The position numbers and the translations under genes are program-made. DNA of 64,000 nucleotides, taken from the NCBI RefSeq assembly GCF_002831585.1, contig NZ_CP025113.1, positions 2,867,001 through 2,931,000 on the forward strand. The letters are read 5' to 3'. This stretch comes from Bradyrhizobium sp. SK17 (lineage in GTDB: Bacteria; Pseudomonadota; Alphaproteobacteria; Rhizobiales; Xanthobacteraceae). Shown piece after piece: positions 8,882 through 20,694 of the stretch. Positions within the stretch are counted from its first letter, which is position 1. Every line of letters begins with the position of its first letter. Below the pieces are notes generated by a model, which worked only from the letters and a program-made list of their open reading frames with translations, had not been told where the DNA came from and did no database searches.

Positions 8882-11071
8882 GTGGCACTCGACGACAATT
8901 TCCAGCCGACGCGCAGGGACGCCTTGATCGGCGGCCTGGCGTCTGGCGCGTTCGCGATCGCGGGGCCAGCCTTCGCACAGGCCGCCGACGGGCTCGCTGC
9001 GGCGATCAGCCTTGCGCCTCCGCGCGACGACAGCGTGGTGCAGACCTTTCATGGCATCAACATTCCCGATCCCTATCGGCCGCTTGAGGATACCGCCCGG
9101 GCCGAGGTGAAAACCTGGATCGAAGGCCAGAACGCGCGCACGCGCAGCATGATCGACGCGCTGCCGGTCCGACAGCGGTTGCAGGACTTCATGAACGCGG
9201 CGCTGGACTATCCCAGGACCACGATCCCGGGCCAGTATGGCCGGCGCTACTTCAGTTTCTTCTCTGATGGCCTCGTCAACCAACGCAGTGTCGGATTTCA
9301 GGAGTACCTGGCCGGCCCGCGCAAGACGCTGATCGACGCCGGCGCGCTGTCGTCGGATGGAACGGTTGCGATCTTGTCGTTCTTCCCCGATCGGGTCGGC
9401 AGCAAGGTCGCCTATCTGCTGTCCGAAGCCGGTAGCGATCGGGAGACGCTGCATGTCCGTGACGTCGAGACCGGCCAGGACCTGCCGGACGTGCTCGCAT
9501 GGTGCAAGCACACGACCGTCGCTTGGGCCCGCGACGGACGCAGCTTCTACTATTCCCGCTATCCGGGCGACACAGAGCCTGCCGATTGGTACCGCCGCAG
9601 CCAGATCGTGTGCCAGCACCGGATCGGCGAGCCCCAGTCGGCAGATCGAGTGATCTTTCGGCAGTCGGCGCGTCACGATTACTATTGTCAGGTGATGGCA
9701 TCGCCTGAAGCCGATCTCTTGAAGATCGTGGTGAGCATCGGAACGTCTGAAAAGGCGGGTTACTACGTCGCTCCCCTTCACGACGCATCTGACATCACGG
9801 AGATATTCCCGATCGGGATAGCCGGCTTCTACCCGATCGCCAATGTCGGAGCGACGCATTACGCGATCACGAATCTCGACGCGCCGAACTTTCGACTGGT
9901 GCGGATCGATCAGGCCGACCCGAAGCCGGACCGGTGGCATACCGTGATCGCCGAAAGCGATGCGGCGCTGAACGCCGCGGCGGTGTTCGACAGCAAGCTG
10001 GTGGTCAAGCACTATCGAGATGTCAACCAGCGGGTGGCGATCCACGATCTCAACGGACAGCACCTCTCGACGATCGATCTCGGCGGCCTCGAGAGCGTCG
10101 CGTTCGGGCGCTATTTCAGGGGCGACGACCATCTGCTGCTCGAGGTGAACGACTACAAGCGGGCCAGCCGCATCGAATGGCTGGATCTGGAGAGCGGCAA
10201 GCCGTCGTTGTTTCGCGCTTCGGCCGCCAGGCACAGCCTCGCCGATGTCGTCGTCGACCAGGTCTTCGTGACCAGCAAGGACGGCACGCGGGTTCCGATG
10301 ACATTGATCTATCGGCCCGGGATTGCGCGCGACGGCAACAATCGCACGCTGCTCACCGCCTATGGCGGCTTCGGATACGCGTTGTGGCCCTATTACAGCG
10401 ACAGGATTGCCGCCTGGGTCCGGATGGGCGGCGTCTATGCCCTTGCCTCCATTCGGGGCGGCGGCGAATACGGCCAGCCGTGGCATGACGGCGGGCGGCG
10501 AACCCACAAGCAGTCCTCCTACGACGATTTCATCGCCTCGGCGGAATGGCTGATCGGCAACGGCTACACCCGAACCGAGAGGCTCGGCATCAACGGCGCC
10601 AGCAATGGCGGGCTGCTGGTGCTTGCGACCATGTTGCAGCGACCCGACCTGTTCGGCGCAGTCGTCTCGGCCGTTCCCGTGACTGACATGCTGCGTTTCC
10701 CGAAATTCACCTTCGGCATCAACTGGATTCCGGAGTACGGAGACGCTGAAAGCAATGAGACGGATTTCAAGACGCTGCTCGCCTATTCACCACTTCACAA
10801 TATCCGCAAGGACGTGAAGTATCCGCCGCTTCTGGTTCTCACTGCCGACAATGATGACCGGGTAGCGCCGGCCCATTCCTACAAATTCGTGGCGACGCTG
10901 AATGCCCTCTCTCCGGAGAGTGTCGTATATCTTGGCGTCGAGCGCCGCGCCGGCCACGGCGAGGGCAATGCATTGAGCAAATCGATCAACCGCGACTGCG
11001 ATACGCTCGCGTTTCTTTGCGACAAGCTCGGTGGTCCGATGCAGGAATTGCCCAAGCTCGCGCCGGCCTGA
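8882..11071 (+). CDS. prolyl oligopeptidase family serine peptidase (S9A), Tat-exported
   Basis: I start this at GTG 8882, 729 aa, because GAGGGGA at 8867-8873 is a good ribosome site 8 bases upstream and the protein then begins with a twin-arginine signal (TRRDALIGGLASGAFAIAGP, cleaved near AFAQA). An in-frame ATG at 8798 would bury that signal. The N-terminal beta-propeller carries the family opening PYRPLEDTARAEVKTWIEGQN. The C-terminal alpha/beta-hydrolase has nucleophile Ser574 in GINGASNGG, the acid in TADNDDRV, and His692 in GHGEG. It likely acts in the periplasm on proline-containing peptides. It is divergent from the flavoprotein gene with no obvious functional partner. Confidence 0.92.
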   Translation: MALDDNFQPTRRDALIGGLASGAFAIAGPAFAQAADGLAAAISLAPPRDDSVVQTFHGINIPDPYRPLEDTARAEVKTWIEGQNARTRSMIDALPVRQRLQDFMNAALDYPRTTIPGQYGRRYFSFFSDGLVNQRSVGFQEYLAGPRKTLIDAGALSSDGTVAILSFFPDRVGSKVAYLLSEAGSDRETLHVRDVETGQDLPDVLAWCKHTTVAWARDGRSFYYSRYPGDTEPADWYRRSQIVCQHRIGEPQSADRVIFRQSARHDYYCQVMASPEADLLKIVVSIGTSEKAGYYVAPLHDASDITEIFPIGIAGFYPIANVGATHYAITNLDAPNFRLVRIDQADPKPDRWHTVIAESDAALNAAAVFDSKLVVKHYRDVNQRVAIHDLNGQHLSTIDLGGLESVAFGRYFRGDDHLLLEVNDYKRASRIEWLDLESGKPSLFRASAARHSLADVVVDQVFVTSKDGTRVPMTLIYRPGIARDGNNRTLLTAYGGFGYALWPYYSDRIAAWVRMGGVYALASIRGGGEYGQPWHDGGRRTHKQSSYDDFIASAEWLIGNGYTRTERLGINGASNGGLLVLATMLQRPDLFGAVVSAVPVTDMLRFPKFTFGINWIPEYGDAESNETDFKTLLAYSPLHNIRKDVKYPPLLVLTADNDDRVAPAHSYKFVATLNALSPESVVYLGVERRAGHGEGNALSKSINRDCDTLAFLCDKLGGPMQELPKLAPA

Positions 11072-11318
11072 TCGCAGCGGAGCCGCCAAACCTGCCGGAA
11101 TTGCCCGCGTTGGAGGTGTCGAATGGTCGACACCATTCATCTTGCGAACGGCATGCGGCGCCATGGGGGCCGCCATGCGTCGTCACCTTGAGCTTGCCGA
11201 AGCGAAGTTGCGCGAGCGTGCGCATCGATCCAGATCTTGAGGGGATGAGGCGGGAGTCCGAGCCATCGCGATTTCCGGTCTTCGCGGCGTCCGCCGGACT
11301 GGCTGGCCGCGTCGTGCG

Positions 11319-12314
11319 TCAGCTCAAGGCGGTTCGGCGAAACTCGCGGGGGGCCAAGCCATTGTGGCGCTTGAACAGGCGGTTGAAATGCGAGATGTCG
11401 CGGAAGCCCGCCGCAAAGGCGATCTCGGCGATGGTCCTGTGGGCGGAGTTGCGATCGAGCAGCGCACGCGTGCATACGGCAATCCGCTCCGCGTTGACGT
11501 GCTCGCCCACCGAGCGGCCGGTGGTCGCAAACAGGCGGTGCACGTAACGCTCGGAGCAGTGGAATTGCGTGGCGAGCGCGAGCGCGCCGAGATCGGGGTC
11601 GTCGCTGCGGCGGGCGATATGATCTAGCATCATCGACAGCAGCACGGGCGTATGCACGCGCTCCGCCGGCATGTCGGTGAGGATGTCCGGCGCGTGCGCG
11701 ATCAGCTCGGCGATGTGCGTGCCGATCATCGTCGAGGTCGTTGCGCGCTGGCGGCCATTGAGGCAGAGCTCGGCGTAGCTCGCCAGCGTCCGGGACAGCG
11801 TGCGGCCGGTTTCGGTCGCCGACAGGCCGAGGCGCGGTCGATCGAACAGCGCATCAGGCAACAGGCGTCGCGGCACGGCGAAGCAGAACAGTCTGAAATC
11901 GCGGCGATGGGCGATCTCGAACGGCTGGGTCGTATCCGCAACCGCAAGGTCGCCGGGTGCGCAGATCTGCTCGTGGCCGCGCTGCGAGGTCCGTCCCAGG
12001 CCTTCAAGCTGGAGATTGACAAAGCAGAGATCGTCGGTGCTTGCGGCGATGTGCGACGGGAGCCGGACCACGGTGTGTCCGCTCGCAGTGACCTGGGAGA
12101 TCTGAACCGGAGCGGCATCGACCTTGGAGATCGCGCCTGCAAAGGACTCCCCGGCGATCCGGCGCGGCTCCAGCCGCACGAAAGCAGCCGCGAGGTCGTC
12201 GGCCCAACTTCCGAAAGGCTGGTCCGGACGGGCCGGCCTGGTCGACCATTCCATGAGCGCCTCGAATAGATTGCCACTGCGAAGGGCCCGGCGCCCGAAC
12301 GATACCGCCGGCAA
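11319..12314 (-). CDS. AraC-family regulator, FeaR-like
   Basis: A 331-aa regulator with an AraC-binding-like N-domain (DLCFVNLQLEGLGRTSQRG, APGDLAVADTTQPFEI) of the FeaR/NphR type. The C-terminal double helix-turn-helix includes LATQFHCSERYVHRLFATTG and RTIAEIAFAAGFRDISHFNR, ending NGLAPREFRR. It stands alone: the upstream gene is a tiny protein on the same strand and the downstream peptidase gene is convergent. Members of this type control degradation of amines, nitriles or aromatic acids, but nothing here fixes a target. Confidence 0.88.
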   Translation of the reverse strand: MPAVSFGRRALRSGNLFEALMEWSTRPARPDQPFGSWADDLAAAFVRLEPRRIAGESFAGAISKVDAAPVQISQVTASGHTVVRLPSHIAASTDDLCFVNLQLEGLGRTSQRGHEQICAPGDLAVADTTQPFEIAHRRDFRLFCFAVPRRLLPDALFDRPRLGLSATETGRTLSRTLASYAELCLNGRQRATTSTMIGTHIAELIAHAPDILTDMPAERVHTPVLLSMMLDHIARRSDDPDLGALALATQFHCSERYVHRLFATTGRSVGEHVNAERIAVCTRALLDRNSAHRTIAEIAFAAGFRDISHFNRLFKRHNGLAPREFRRTALS

Positions 12315-12464
12315 AACCAGCGGTCAAATTCGGTTCAGGGGATCGACCAGGCGGCGACTGGCCGGGCCGGTCTCATTAATCCGGATGAGCGGCGATCTTG
12401 CGAAGATCAGGTGCGGACGTGGGGGCGGACGGCCCGAATTCAGGTCTGATCGTCATGTCTCCCG

Positions 12465-12662
12465 TTATGCTTTCGTCGTCGGCCCGAGATGCAGCTCCAT
12501 GATCTGCTGCGGTGTCTCGCGGACCTCGATCGTCTGCCCGTCGCCGCCGACGAAGGCGAGCACGGTGCGCTCGCCGTCGCGCAGCATCGAGCCGACCAGC
12601 GCGATGTTGATGTGAATGGCCTGCCCGTTGTCGAACCGCGTGCACTCGATCCAGAAACGCAT
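12465..12662 (-). CDS. small protein with FlbD-like pattern
   Basis: A 65-aa protein with a plausible ribosome site (GGAGAC) before ATG 12662. The sequence begins MRFWIECTRFDNGQAIHINI, then a variable turn, VLAFVGGDGQTIEVRETPQQ, and ends in a short helix. This pattern (short strands around an N-terminal D-G and a V-R-E-(S/T)-P helix start) resembles the FlbD fold, but I would not call it flagellar because no flagellar genes are near. It is probably a real small beta-rich cytoplasmic protein. Confidence 0.65.
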   Translation of the reverse strand: MRFWIECTRFDNGQAIHINIALVGSMLRDGERTVLAFVGGDGQTIEVRETPQQIMELHLGPTTKA

Positions 12663-12706
12663 GGTGTCTCCTTCGATGTCCGGGTTCGACCCGGGCAGGG
12701 TTTTTC

Positions 12707-12744
12707 AAGGCGCGATGACGTTCGGGTGAACGTCATCGCGCCTT
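12707..12744. terminator. perfect 17-bp hairpin downstream of metE
   Basis: Arms 12707-12723 and 12728-12744 are perfectly complementary with a 4-base loop. There is no clear T-run on the metE strand, so this may be a structural or Rho-assisted terminator or a repeat. Confidence 0.55.
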
Positions 12745-12756
12745 GGCTTTTCATAG

Positions 12757-12805
12757 GAGCATGATCTTTCCGGAAAACCGCTTCACATTTTTCCGGATCA
12801 TGTTC
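12757..12805. repeat. dispersed GATC-type palindrome next to metE stop
   Basis: Imperfect palindrome with outer arms AGCATGATC / GATCATGTT and inner TTTCCGGAAAA / TTTTTCCGGA. The type (GCATGATC ... TTCCGGAAA ... GATCATGC) is, from memory, very abundant in Bradyrhizobium. It abuts the metE stop codon. A degenerate relative abuts another stop codon at 34627-34667. Confidence 0.75.
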
Positions 12806-15147
12806 TAGGCCAGCTCGCGCAACTCGCGGGCCGCGGCGACCATGTTGACGAGGGCCGGGCGGACCTCATCCCATTTGCGGGTCTTCAGGCCGCAATCCGG
12901 ATTGATCCAGAGCTGGCCGTCGGTCAGGCGCTCCCGTGCCAGCTTGAGCAGCTCGGTCATCTCGGTCACCTCGGGCACCCGCGGCGAGTGGATGTCGTAG
13001 ACGCCGGGACCGATCTCGTTCGGATAGCGATAGTTCCGGAACGCATCCAGCAACTCCATCTTCGAGCGCGAGGTCTCGATCGAGATCACGTCGGCATCCA
13101 TCGCGCCGATCGCGTCGATGATGTCGTTGAACTCGGAGTAGCACATATGGGTGTGGATCTGGGTCTCGTCGCGGACGCCGGACGAGCAGATGCGGAAGCA
13201 CTCCACCGCCCAGTCGAGATAGGTTGTCCACTCCGAGCGACGCAGTGGCAGGCCTTCGCGCAGCGCCGCCTCGTCGATCTGGATCATGCCGGCGCCGGCC
13301 GTCTCGAGGTCGGTGACCTCGTCGCGGATCGCCAGCGCGATCTGCCGGCAGGCCTCGCTGCGCGGGATGTCGTCGCGGACGAACGACCAGTTCAGGATGG
13401 TGACCGGCCCGGTCAGCATCGCCTTCATCGGCCGCTTGGTCAGCGACTGCGCATACTGCCACCACTCGACCGTCATTGGCTTCGGACGCGACACATCGCC
13501 GAACAGGATCGGCGGCCGGACATAGCGCGAGCCGTAGGACTGCACCCAGGCGTGCTCGGTGAACACGAAGCCGGCGAGCTGCTCGCCGAAATACTGCACC
13601 ATGTCGTTGCGCTCGAACTCGCCATGCACCAGCACGTCGAGGCCGATGGTTTCCTGCCAGCGCACGGTCTCGGCGGTCTGCTCCCGCAGGAAGGTCTTGT
13701 AGTTGGCGTCGCTCAAGCTGCCCTTGGCATGCGCGGCGCGGGCCTTGCGGATCTCCGGCGTCTGCGGGAACGAGCCGATGGTGGTGGTCGGGAACGCGGG
13801 CAGGTTGAAGCGGGCATGCTGAACGTCGGCCCGTTCTTCGAACGGGCTGGCGCGGCAGCGCATCGCGGCGTCGACGGCAGCAAGGCGGCTCGCCACCTTC
13901 GGATCGTGAATCCGCGGCGAGGTCTTGCGCGCGGCGGCGGCTGCATCGGAGGCCTTCAGCGCATCCGCGATCGACGCGCGGCCGGCGGCAAGCGCGGTCC
14001 CGAGCGCGGCCAGTTCCTCGATCTTCTGCACCGAAAAGGCGAGCCAGCTCTTCACCTCGGCATCGAGCTTGGCTTCGAGTGCGAGATCGATCGGCACATG
14101 CAGCATCGAGCAGGAGGGTGCGATCTGCACCCGGTCCTTGCCGAGCTTGGCGACCACAGGTTCGAGCCGGTCGAGCAGCTTGCTCAGATCGGCGCGCCAG
14201 ATGTTGCGGCCGTCGAGCACTCCGAGCGAGACGACGCGGTCGGCCGGTAGCCGGGCAAGATCGTCGAGTTGCTCCGGCGCGCGGACCAGATCGAAATGCA
14301 GGCCGGCGACCGGAAGCGCGAAGGCCGTGTCGCGGTTCGCGCCGAGGCTGCCGAAATAGCTCGCCAGCATGATCTTGACCTGCGGTACCGCCTTGGCGAT
14401 CTCGGCATAGGCGTGGCGCAGCGCATTGCGCGCGGCATCGTCGAGATCGAGCACCAGGCAAGGCTCGTCGATCTGCACCCAATCGGCGCCGCGCTTGGCG
14501 AGCTCGCGCAGCACCTCGATGTAAACCGGCAGCAGCCGGTCGAGCAGCGACAGCGGCTCGAAGCTGACGTCCTTGCTTTTGGCGAGCTTGAGGAAGGTGA
14601 CCGGACCGACCAGCACCGGGCGGGTCTGGTAGCCAAGCGCCTTGGCTTCCTCATATTCCTCGATCGGCTTGCGCGAGGCGAGGGTGAACTGCTGATCCTT
14701 CGACAGCTCAGGCACCATGTAGTGATAGTTGGTGTCGAACCATTTGGTCATTTCCTGCGCCGGTACGCCATGACCGTGGCCGTGATGGGCGTGGCCGCAC
14801 GACGCGTCGTGTGTGTCGCCCTGCGCGCCGCGCGCCATCGCGAAGTAGGTGGCAAGCGGTACTGGACCGCCGCTCCAGCCATAGATCGCGGGAATCGCGC
14901 CGACCATCACCGAGGTGTCGAGTACCTGGTCGTAGAACGAGAAATCGTTCGACGGGATCACCGAGACGCCGAGCTTCTTCTGGCGCGCCCAATTGGCGGC
15001 GCGCAATCCGATACCGGTGTCGATCAACGCCTGCTGGCTTGACGCGCCGGACCAGAAGCTTTCGAGCGCGAGCTTGAGTTCGCGCCGCGGACCGATCCGC
15101 GGCGTGCCGAGTGTGGTAACCGGAAGAGAGGAGAGATTGGTAGACAT
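12805..15147 (-). CDS. metE: cobalamin-independent methionine synthase
   Basis: A 780-aa enzyme that transfers a methyl group from methyl-tetrahydrofolate (polyglutamate) to homocysteine, without B12. Both barrels are present: N-terminal MetE_N (start [20 protein letters not shown]) and C-terminal catalytic barrel ([17 protein letters not shown]). The zinc-binding motifs HMCYSEFND and [12 protein letters not shown] are intact. Unusual is a His-rich insertion near residues 115-127 ([14 protein letters not shown]) just before the conserved [16 protein letters not shown] block; I do not recall it in the E. coli enzyme. The leader contains a cobalamin riboswitch, so expression should drop when B12 is available. 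Confidence 0.97.
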   Translation of the reverse strand: MSTNLSSLPVTTLGTPRIGPRRELKLALESFWSGASSQQALIDTGIGLRAANWARQKKLGVSVIPSNDFSFYDQVLDTSVMVGAIPAIYGWSGGPVPLATYFAMARGAQGDTHDASCGHAHHGHGHGVPAQEMTKWFDTNYHYMVPELSKDQQFTLASRKPIEEYEEAKALGYQTRPVLVGPVTFLKLAKSKDVSFEPLSLLDRLLPVYIEVLRELAKRGADWVQIDEPCLVLDLDDAARNALRHAYAEIAKAVPQVKIMLASYFGSLGANRDTAFALPVAGLHFDLVRAPEQLDDLARLPADRVVSLGVLDGRNIWRADLSKLLDRLEPVVAKLGKDRVQIAPSCSMLHVPIDLALEAKLDAEVKSWLAFSVQKIEELAALGTALAAGRASIADALKASDAAAAARKTSPRIHDPKVASRLAAVDAAMRCRASPFEERADVQHARFNLPAFPTTTIGSFPQTPEIRKARAAHAKGSLSDANYKTFLREQTAETVRWQETIGLDVLVHGEFERNDMVQYFGEQLAGFVFTEHAWVQSYGSRYVRPPILFGDVSRPKPMTVEWWQYAQSLTKRPMKAMLTGPVTILNWSFVRDDIPRSEACRQIALAIRDEVTDLETAGAGMIQIDEAALREGLPLRRSEWTTYLDWAVECFRICSSGVRDETQIHTHMCYSEFNDIIDAIGAMDADVISIETSRSKMELLDAFRNYRYPNEIGPGVYDIHSPRVPEVTEMTELLKLARERLTDGQLWINPDCGLKTRKWDEVRPALVNMVAAARELRELA

Positions 15148-15261
15148 TGGCTTAACCCCAAACAGTTGGGGGCAAAGGCCGTAGTGACACGTCTGGACTC
15201 CGCACGTGCCAAGGCGCTAGCGGGTCGCAACCGCACCACCGGGACACCCCGCCCGAGGACG

Positions 15262-15440
15262 TGTATGTTGTCGGGGCAGGTCTCCTGGCTCGCGGGTCGT
15301 CGCTCTTGTCCTGCCTTCCCGAAGCTCGCGCCTCAGTGGCTTTGGATGGACAACAGCTCGCCGCTTACAGTTGCGGGGGCAGCGCCGGCATCACACCGGC
15401 TTCCCTCTTAGCTCCAGGTCAATCGGGACCTGGAGAACCT
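15262..15440 (-). promoter_or_regulatory. cobalamin riboswitch upstream of metE
   Basis: Read on the minus strand, the leader contains AGAGGGAAGCCGGTG, then GATGCCGGCGCTGCCCC, the near-invariant CCGCAACTGTAAG, a GCCACTG box, and the terminal GCGAGCCAGGAGACCTGCC block. This is the complete AdoCbl riboswitch core. It ends about 115 bases before the metE ATG, leaving room for an expression platform. Boundaries are approximate. Confidence 0.95.
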
Positions 15441-15708
15441 CGACGAGCCTGATTAGCGGCTATCGGCTGGTGACGTCAACCTTGCCGCGGTCATCCCGCG
15501 GCGCGATCGATCTAAGCCATGGTCCGGATTGGACATTCGTGACTGGCCGCGTGCCGTGCCGAGATAATCCTGTCGTGAAGTTGCCGCGGTCTGACATAAT
15601 ATCTTCATGCCGGCACGAGCGACGCAGGCATTCTGGAACCATTCCTGTCGTGGATGGATGAGAGAGTCGGAAATGAGCGCAGCAGTCGCGCGAGCTTGAT
15701 CGGCCGAT

Positions 15709-16719
15709 ATGACAACAGATCCTGCCACCATGGTCATGCTCGCCGCGCAGCTTGATGATCCACAGGCCGGCTGGAGCGTCGGCACGTTCGGCGCCATCGC
15801 CGAGTTCACGCGCGAGCCCGACGAACCCGTGCGGATGACACGGGCCGGCGACGGGATCACTGCCGTGACTGACAAGGGCGCGATCAGGATCGTTGCTCAC
15901 GCCGGCCTGCGTCTGATCGCGTCGGAATCGCCGACCACGGATAGCTGGATGCATCGCGTCGCGCTCTGCCTTCCACAACATGGATGCGCCATGGGTGGGA
16001 GGACAGAATTGACCGAAGTCGGCCCGGATCGCGACGCGTTGCGCAGCCGGGATCGCAACAGCGTGCTGTTCGACCTCGGCCTGGGCGTACTGCATATCGA
16101 TGCCTGCGTACGGCTCGACGACGAGGACACCGTCCGCGCCCTCCGGAGCCGTGTTGGCAAATCGCTGTTCGCGCCGGGCAACGATGCGATGGGGATCATC
16201 CTCGGCGCCAATCCGCATCGCGTTTTCACCAGCCGTATCGGACGGGTCGAGGTGTTTCAACCGATCCCGCCCCCGGGCGGCAGGAGTCCGGACGGTCCGC
16301 ACACCCATGTTCTGCCCAAACTGCTGGCGCATGGCCGCACGCATGCTGCGACCGAGCCGTTGCCCGATGGCTGGATCCCTTGCGCGCATCTCTATCCGGC
16401 ACACGCGCTCCGCGATCAGCTCGGCCGCAAACGTGAATTTCGGCGCGAGCATCACGTCGCATTCCAGGCACTGCTCGCGCGCTTCGGCTTGCCTGAACTG
16501 CTGGCGCTGAAGCGCAGGGTCGTCGAGGCCGTCGCCGCCGGACAGGCTCCAGATGCAGTGGTGTTGCCGGGCGACCGTTTCGCCAGGGCGACCGTCCGGG
16601 TTGCCCTTCGACAATTGGGGGCGACGGAACAACTGACGCCGGTGCTTGTCGAATGGCTTGCTGTGCACGACCGGCTCGATCTGGTAGATTCCGAGAACCC
16701 GATGGAAGCGCCGCATTGA
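15709..16719 (+). CDS. conserved hypothetical protein, unrecognised
   Basis: A 336-aa soluble protein I do not recognise. It has no signal peptide or membrane segment. The most structured part is FDLGLGVLHIDACVRLDDED followed by VGKSLFAPGNDAMGIILGANPHRVF, then PHTHVLPKLLAHGRTHAATEPLP, which contains closely spaced His residues (HTH, HGRTH) that could bind metal. The start ATG 15709 lacks a clear ribosome site. It is divergent from metE across the riboswitch leader and lies 46 bases before a membrane-protein gene on the same strand, so the two are probably one transcript. Confidence 0.75.
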   Translation: MTTDPATMVMLAAQLDDPQAGWSVGTFGAIAEFTREPDEPVRMTRAGDGITAVTDKGAIRIVAHAGLRLIASESPTTDSWMHRVALCLPQHGCAMGGRTELTEVGPDRDALRSRDRNSVLFDLGLGVLHIDACVRLDDEDTVRALRSRVGKSLFAPGNDAMGIILGANPHRVFTSRIGRVEVFQPIPPPGGRSPDGPHTHVLPKLLAHGRTHAATEPLPDGWIPCAHLYPAHALRDQLGRKREFRREHHVAFQALLARFGLPELLALKRRVVEAVAAGQAPDAVVLPGDRFARATVRVALRQLGATEQLTPVLVEWLAVHDRLDLVDSENPMEAPH

Positions 16720-16765
16720 GGCCAAGCGGCATGGGACGCGAGAAATTGCCGGAAGGAGATACGCC

Positions 16766-17347
16766 ATGGCTTTGAACGATCTGCCTTCCAGTGATCGATT
16801 CCGGCTGCATCCCGTCGAGCCGCGCTATGCGCCGATGTTCTGCTTTGCGCTCTTGACCGCCGCATCCGCGCTCGCGAGCTTCGTGTTCGCCTGCGCGACG
16901 CCGTTTGCCGCGTTCGCCGTGATCGCTGCGGCCGTGTTGCCGCTGCGCGGGGCCATGCTGGTGGTGTTCGGCACGTGGCTGGTCAACCAGACCATTGGAT
17001 TTGGCATGTTGCACTATCCCGTCGATGCCAAGACCATCGCCTGGGGTTTTGTGATCGGGGCTGCGGCCCTCGCCGGCACCGCGGCGGCATCCGCCGTCTT
17101 TCACCAACTGCCCAGGAACCGCGTGGTGGGTACCTTCCTGCTCGCCTTCGTCGGCGCCTATGCTGGCTATGAAATCACGCTGTTGGCCGCCACGCCGGTC
17201 CTCGGCGGGGCCGGGGCATTCACCCCGGCCATCGTTGCGCGCATCGGGTTGCGCAGCGCGCTCTGGCTTGCCGGCCTGGTTGCGGCCTGCGAAATCGTCC
17301 GCTTGCTCAATCCGTTTGGTCGCGGACGCGCGGTGCGGCTGCCGTAG
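16766..17347 (+). CDS. hypothetical inner-membrane protein between two B12-controlled genes
   Basis: A 193-aa protein with five or six hydrophobic helices (for example MFCFALLTAASALASFVFAC, AFAVIAAAVLPLRGAMLVVF, VVGTFLLAFVGAYAGYEITL). The AAGGAG ribosome site before ATG 16766 is strong. A basic C-terminal tail suggests a cytoplasmic end. No transporter motif is recognisable. It follows the preceding unknown gene by 46 bases and ends shortly before the nrd riboswitch. A B12- or cobalt-related role is a guess from position only. Confidence 0.8.
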   Translation: MALNDLPSSDRFRLHPVEPRYAPMFCFALLTAASALASFVFACATPFAAFAVIAAAVLPLRGAMLVVFGTWLVNQTIGFGMLHYPVDAKTIAWGFVIGAAALAGTAAASAVFHQLPRNRVVGTFLLAFVGAYAGYEITLLAATPVLGGAGAFTPAIVARIGLRSALWLAGLVAACEIVRLLNPFGRGRAVRLP

Positions 17348-17494
17348 TAGCCCTACGGGGTTCCAGGATGATTCATCCACAGACCCTTAACGAGGCTTTG
17401 GATAAGCGTCGAAATATTTTGGATAGGCCGTCTGCTGGGCGTTGACACCCCAGCCCAAATCACACCAGATATAGGCGTCACGGTCTGCCATATC

Positions 17495-17690
17495 CCTAGA
17501 TTTGGTGGCTAAGAGGGAAGCCGGTGAACTACGGGTTGATCCGTAAAAACCCGGCGCTGCCCCCGCAACTGTAAGCAGTGAGTTGTTCCCGATAGCTAAG
17601 TCACTGATGCCGCAAGGCATTGGGAAGACGAGGGAGCAATGACGACCTGCGAGCCAGGAGACCTGCCGCGACACCGAAATTACGTCCACG
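17495..17690 (+). promoter_or_regulatory. cobalamin riboswitch upstream of nrdAB
   Basis: The + strand shows GGTGGCTAAGAGGGAAGCCG, GGCGCTGCCCCCGCAACTGT followed by AAGCAGTGAG, TCACTGATGCC, and the closing GCGAGCCAGGAGACCTGCC. These are the same core blocks as in the metE leader. The last block ends about 130 bases before the nrdA ATG. Class I ribonucleotide reductase genes under AdoCbl riboswitches are known in actinomycetes, where a B12-dependent class II enzyme substitutes. Confidence 0.95.
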
Positions 17691-17799
17691 GGCGGGGTGT
17701 CCCGGCGGTCGCATGCAGAGCCGTGCCGGTGGCGCCAGCCGCCGGGTGATGCAGCGTCCCCTGACATCCAGTCCCAACAAACATCACGGGGTCTGCACG

Positions 17800-20679
<2,880 letters not shown>

Positions 20680-20694
20680 GAAGGATCAAAAAAC

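Noticed and set aside
8825..10507. 560-codon open frame on the minus strand
   Set aside because: It is fully antisense to the prolyl oligopeptidase gene, which has catalytic motifs and a signal peptide; the antisense product has no recognisable domain.
12680..12696. T-arm-like GGGTTCGACCC
   Set aside because: No acceptor, D or anticodon arms around it; it is only a short palindrome.
17620..17799. Upstream in-frame extension of nrdA
   Set aside because: It overlaps the cobalamin riboswitch core, and the protein sequence before residue 61 is not NrdA-like.
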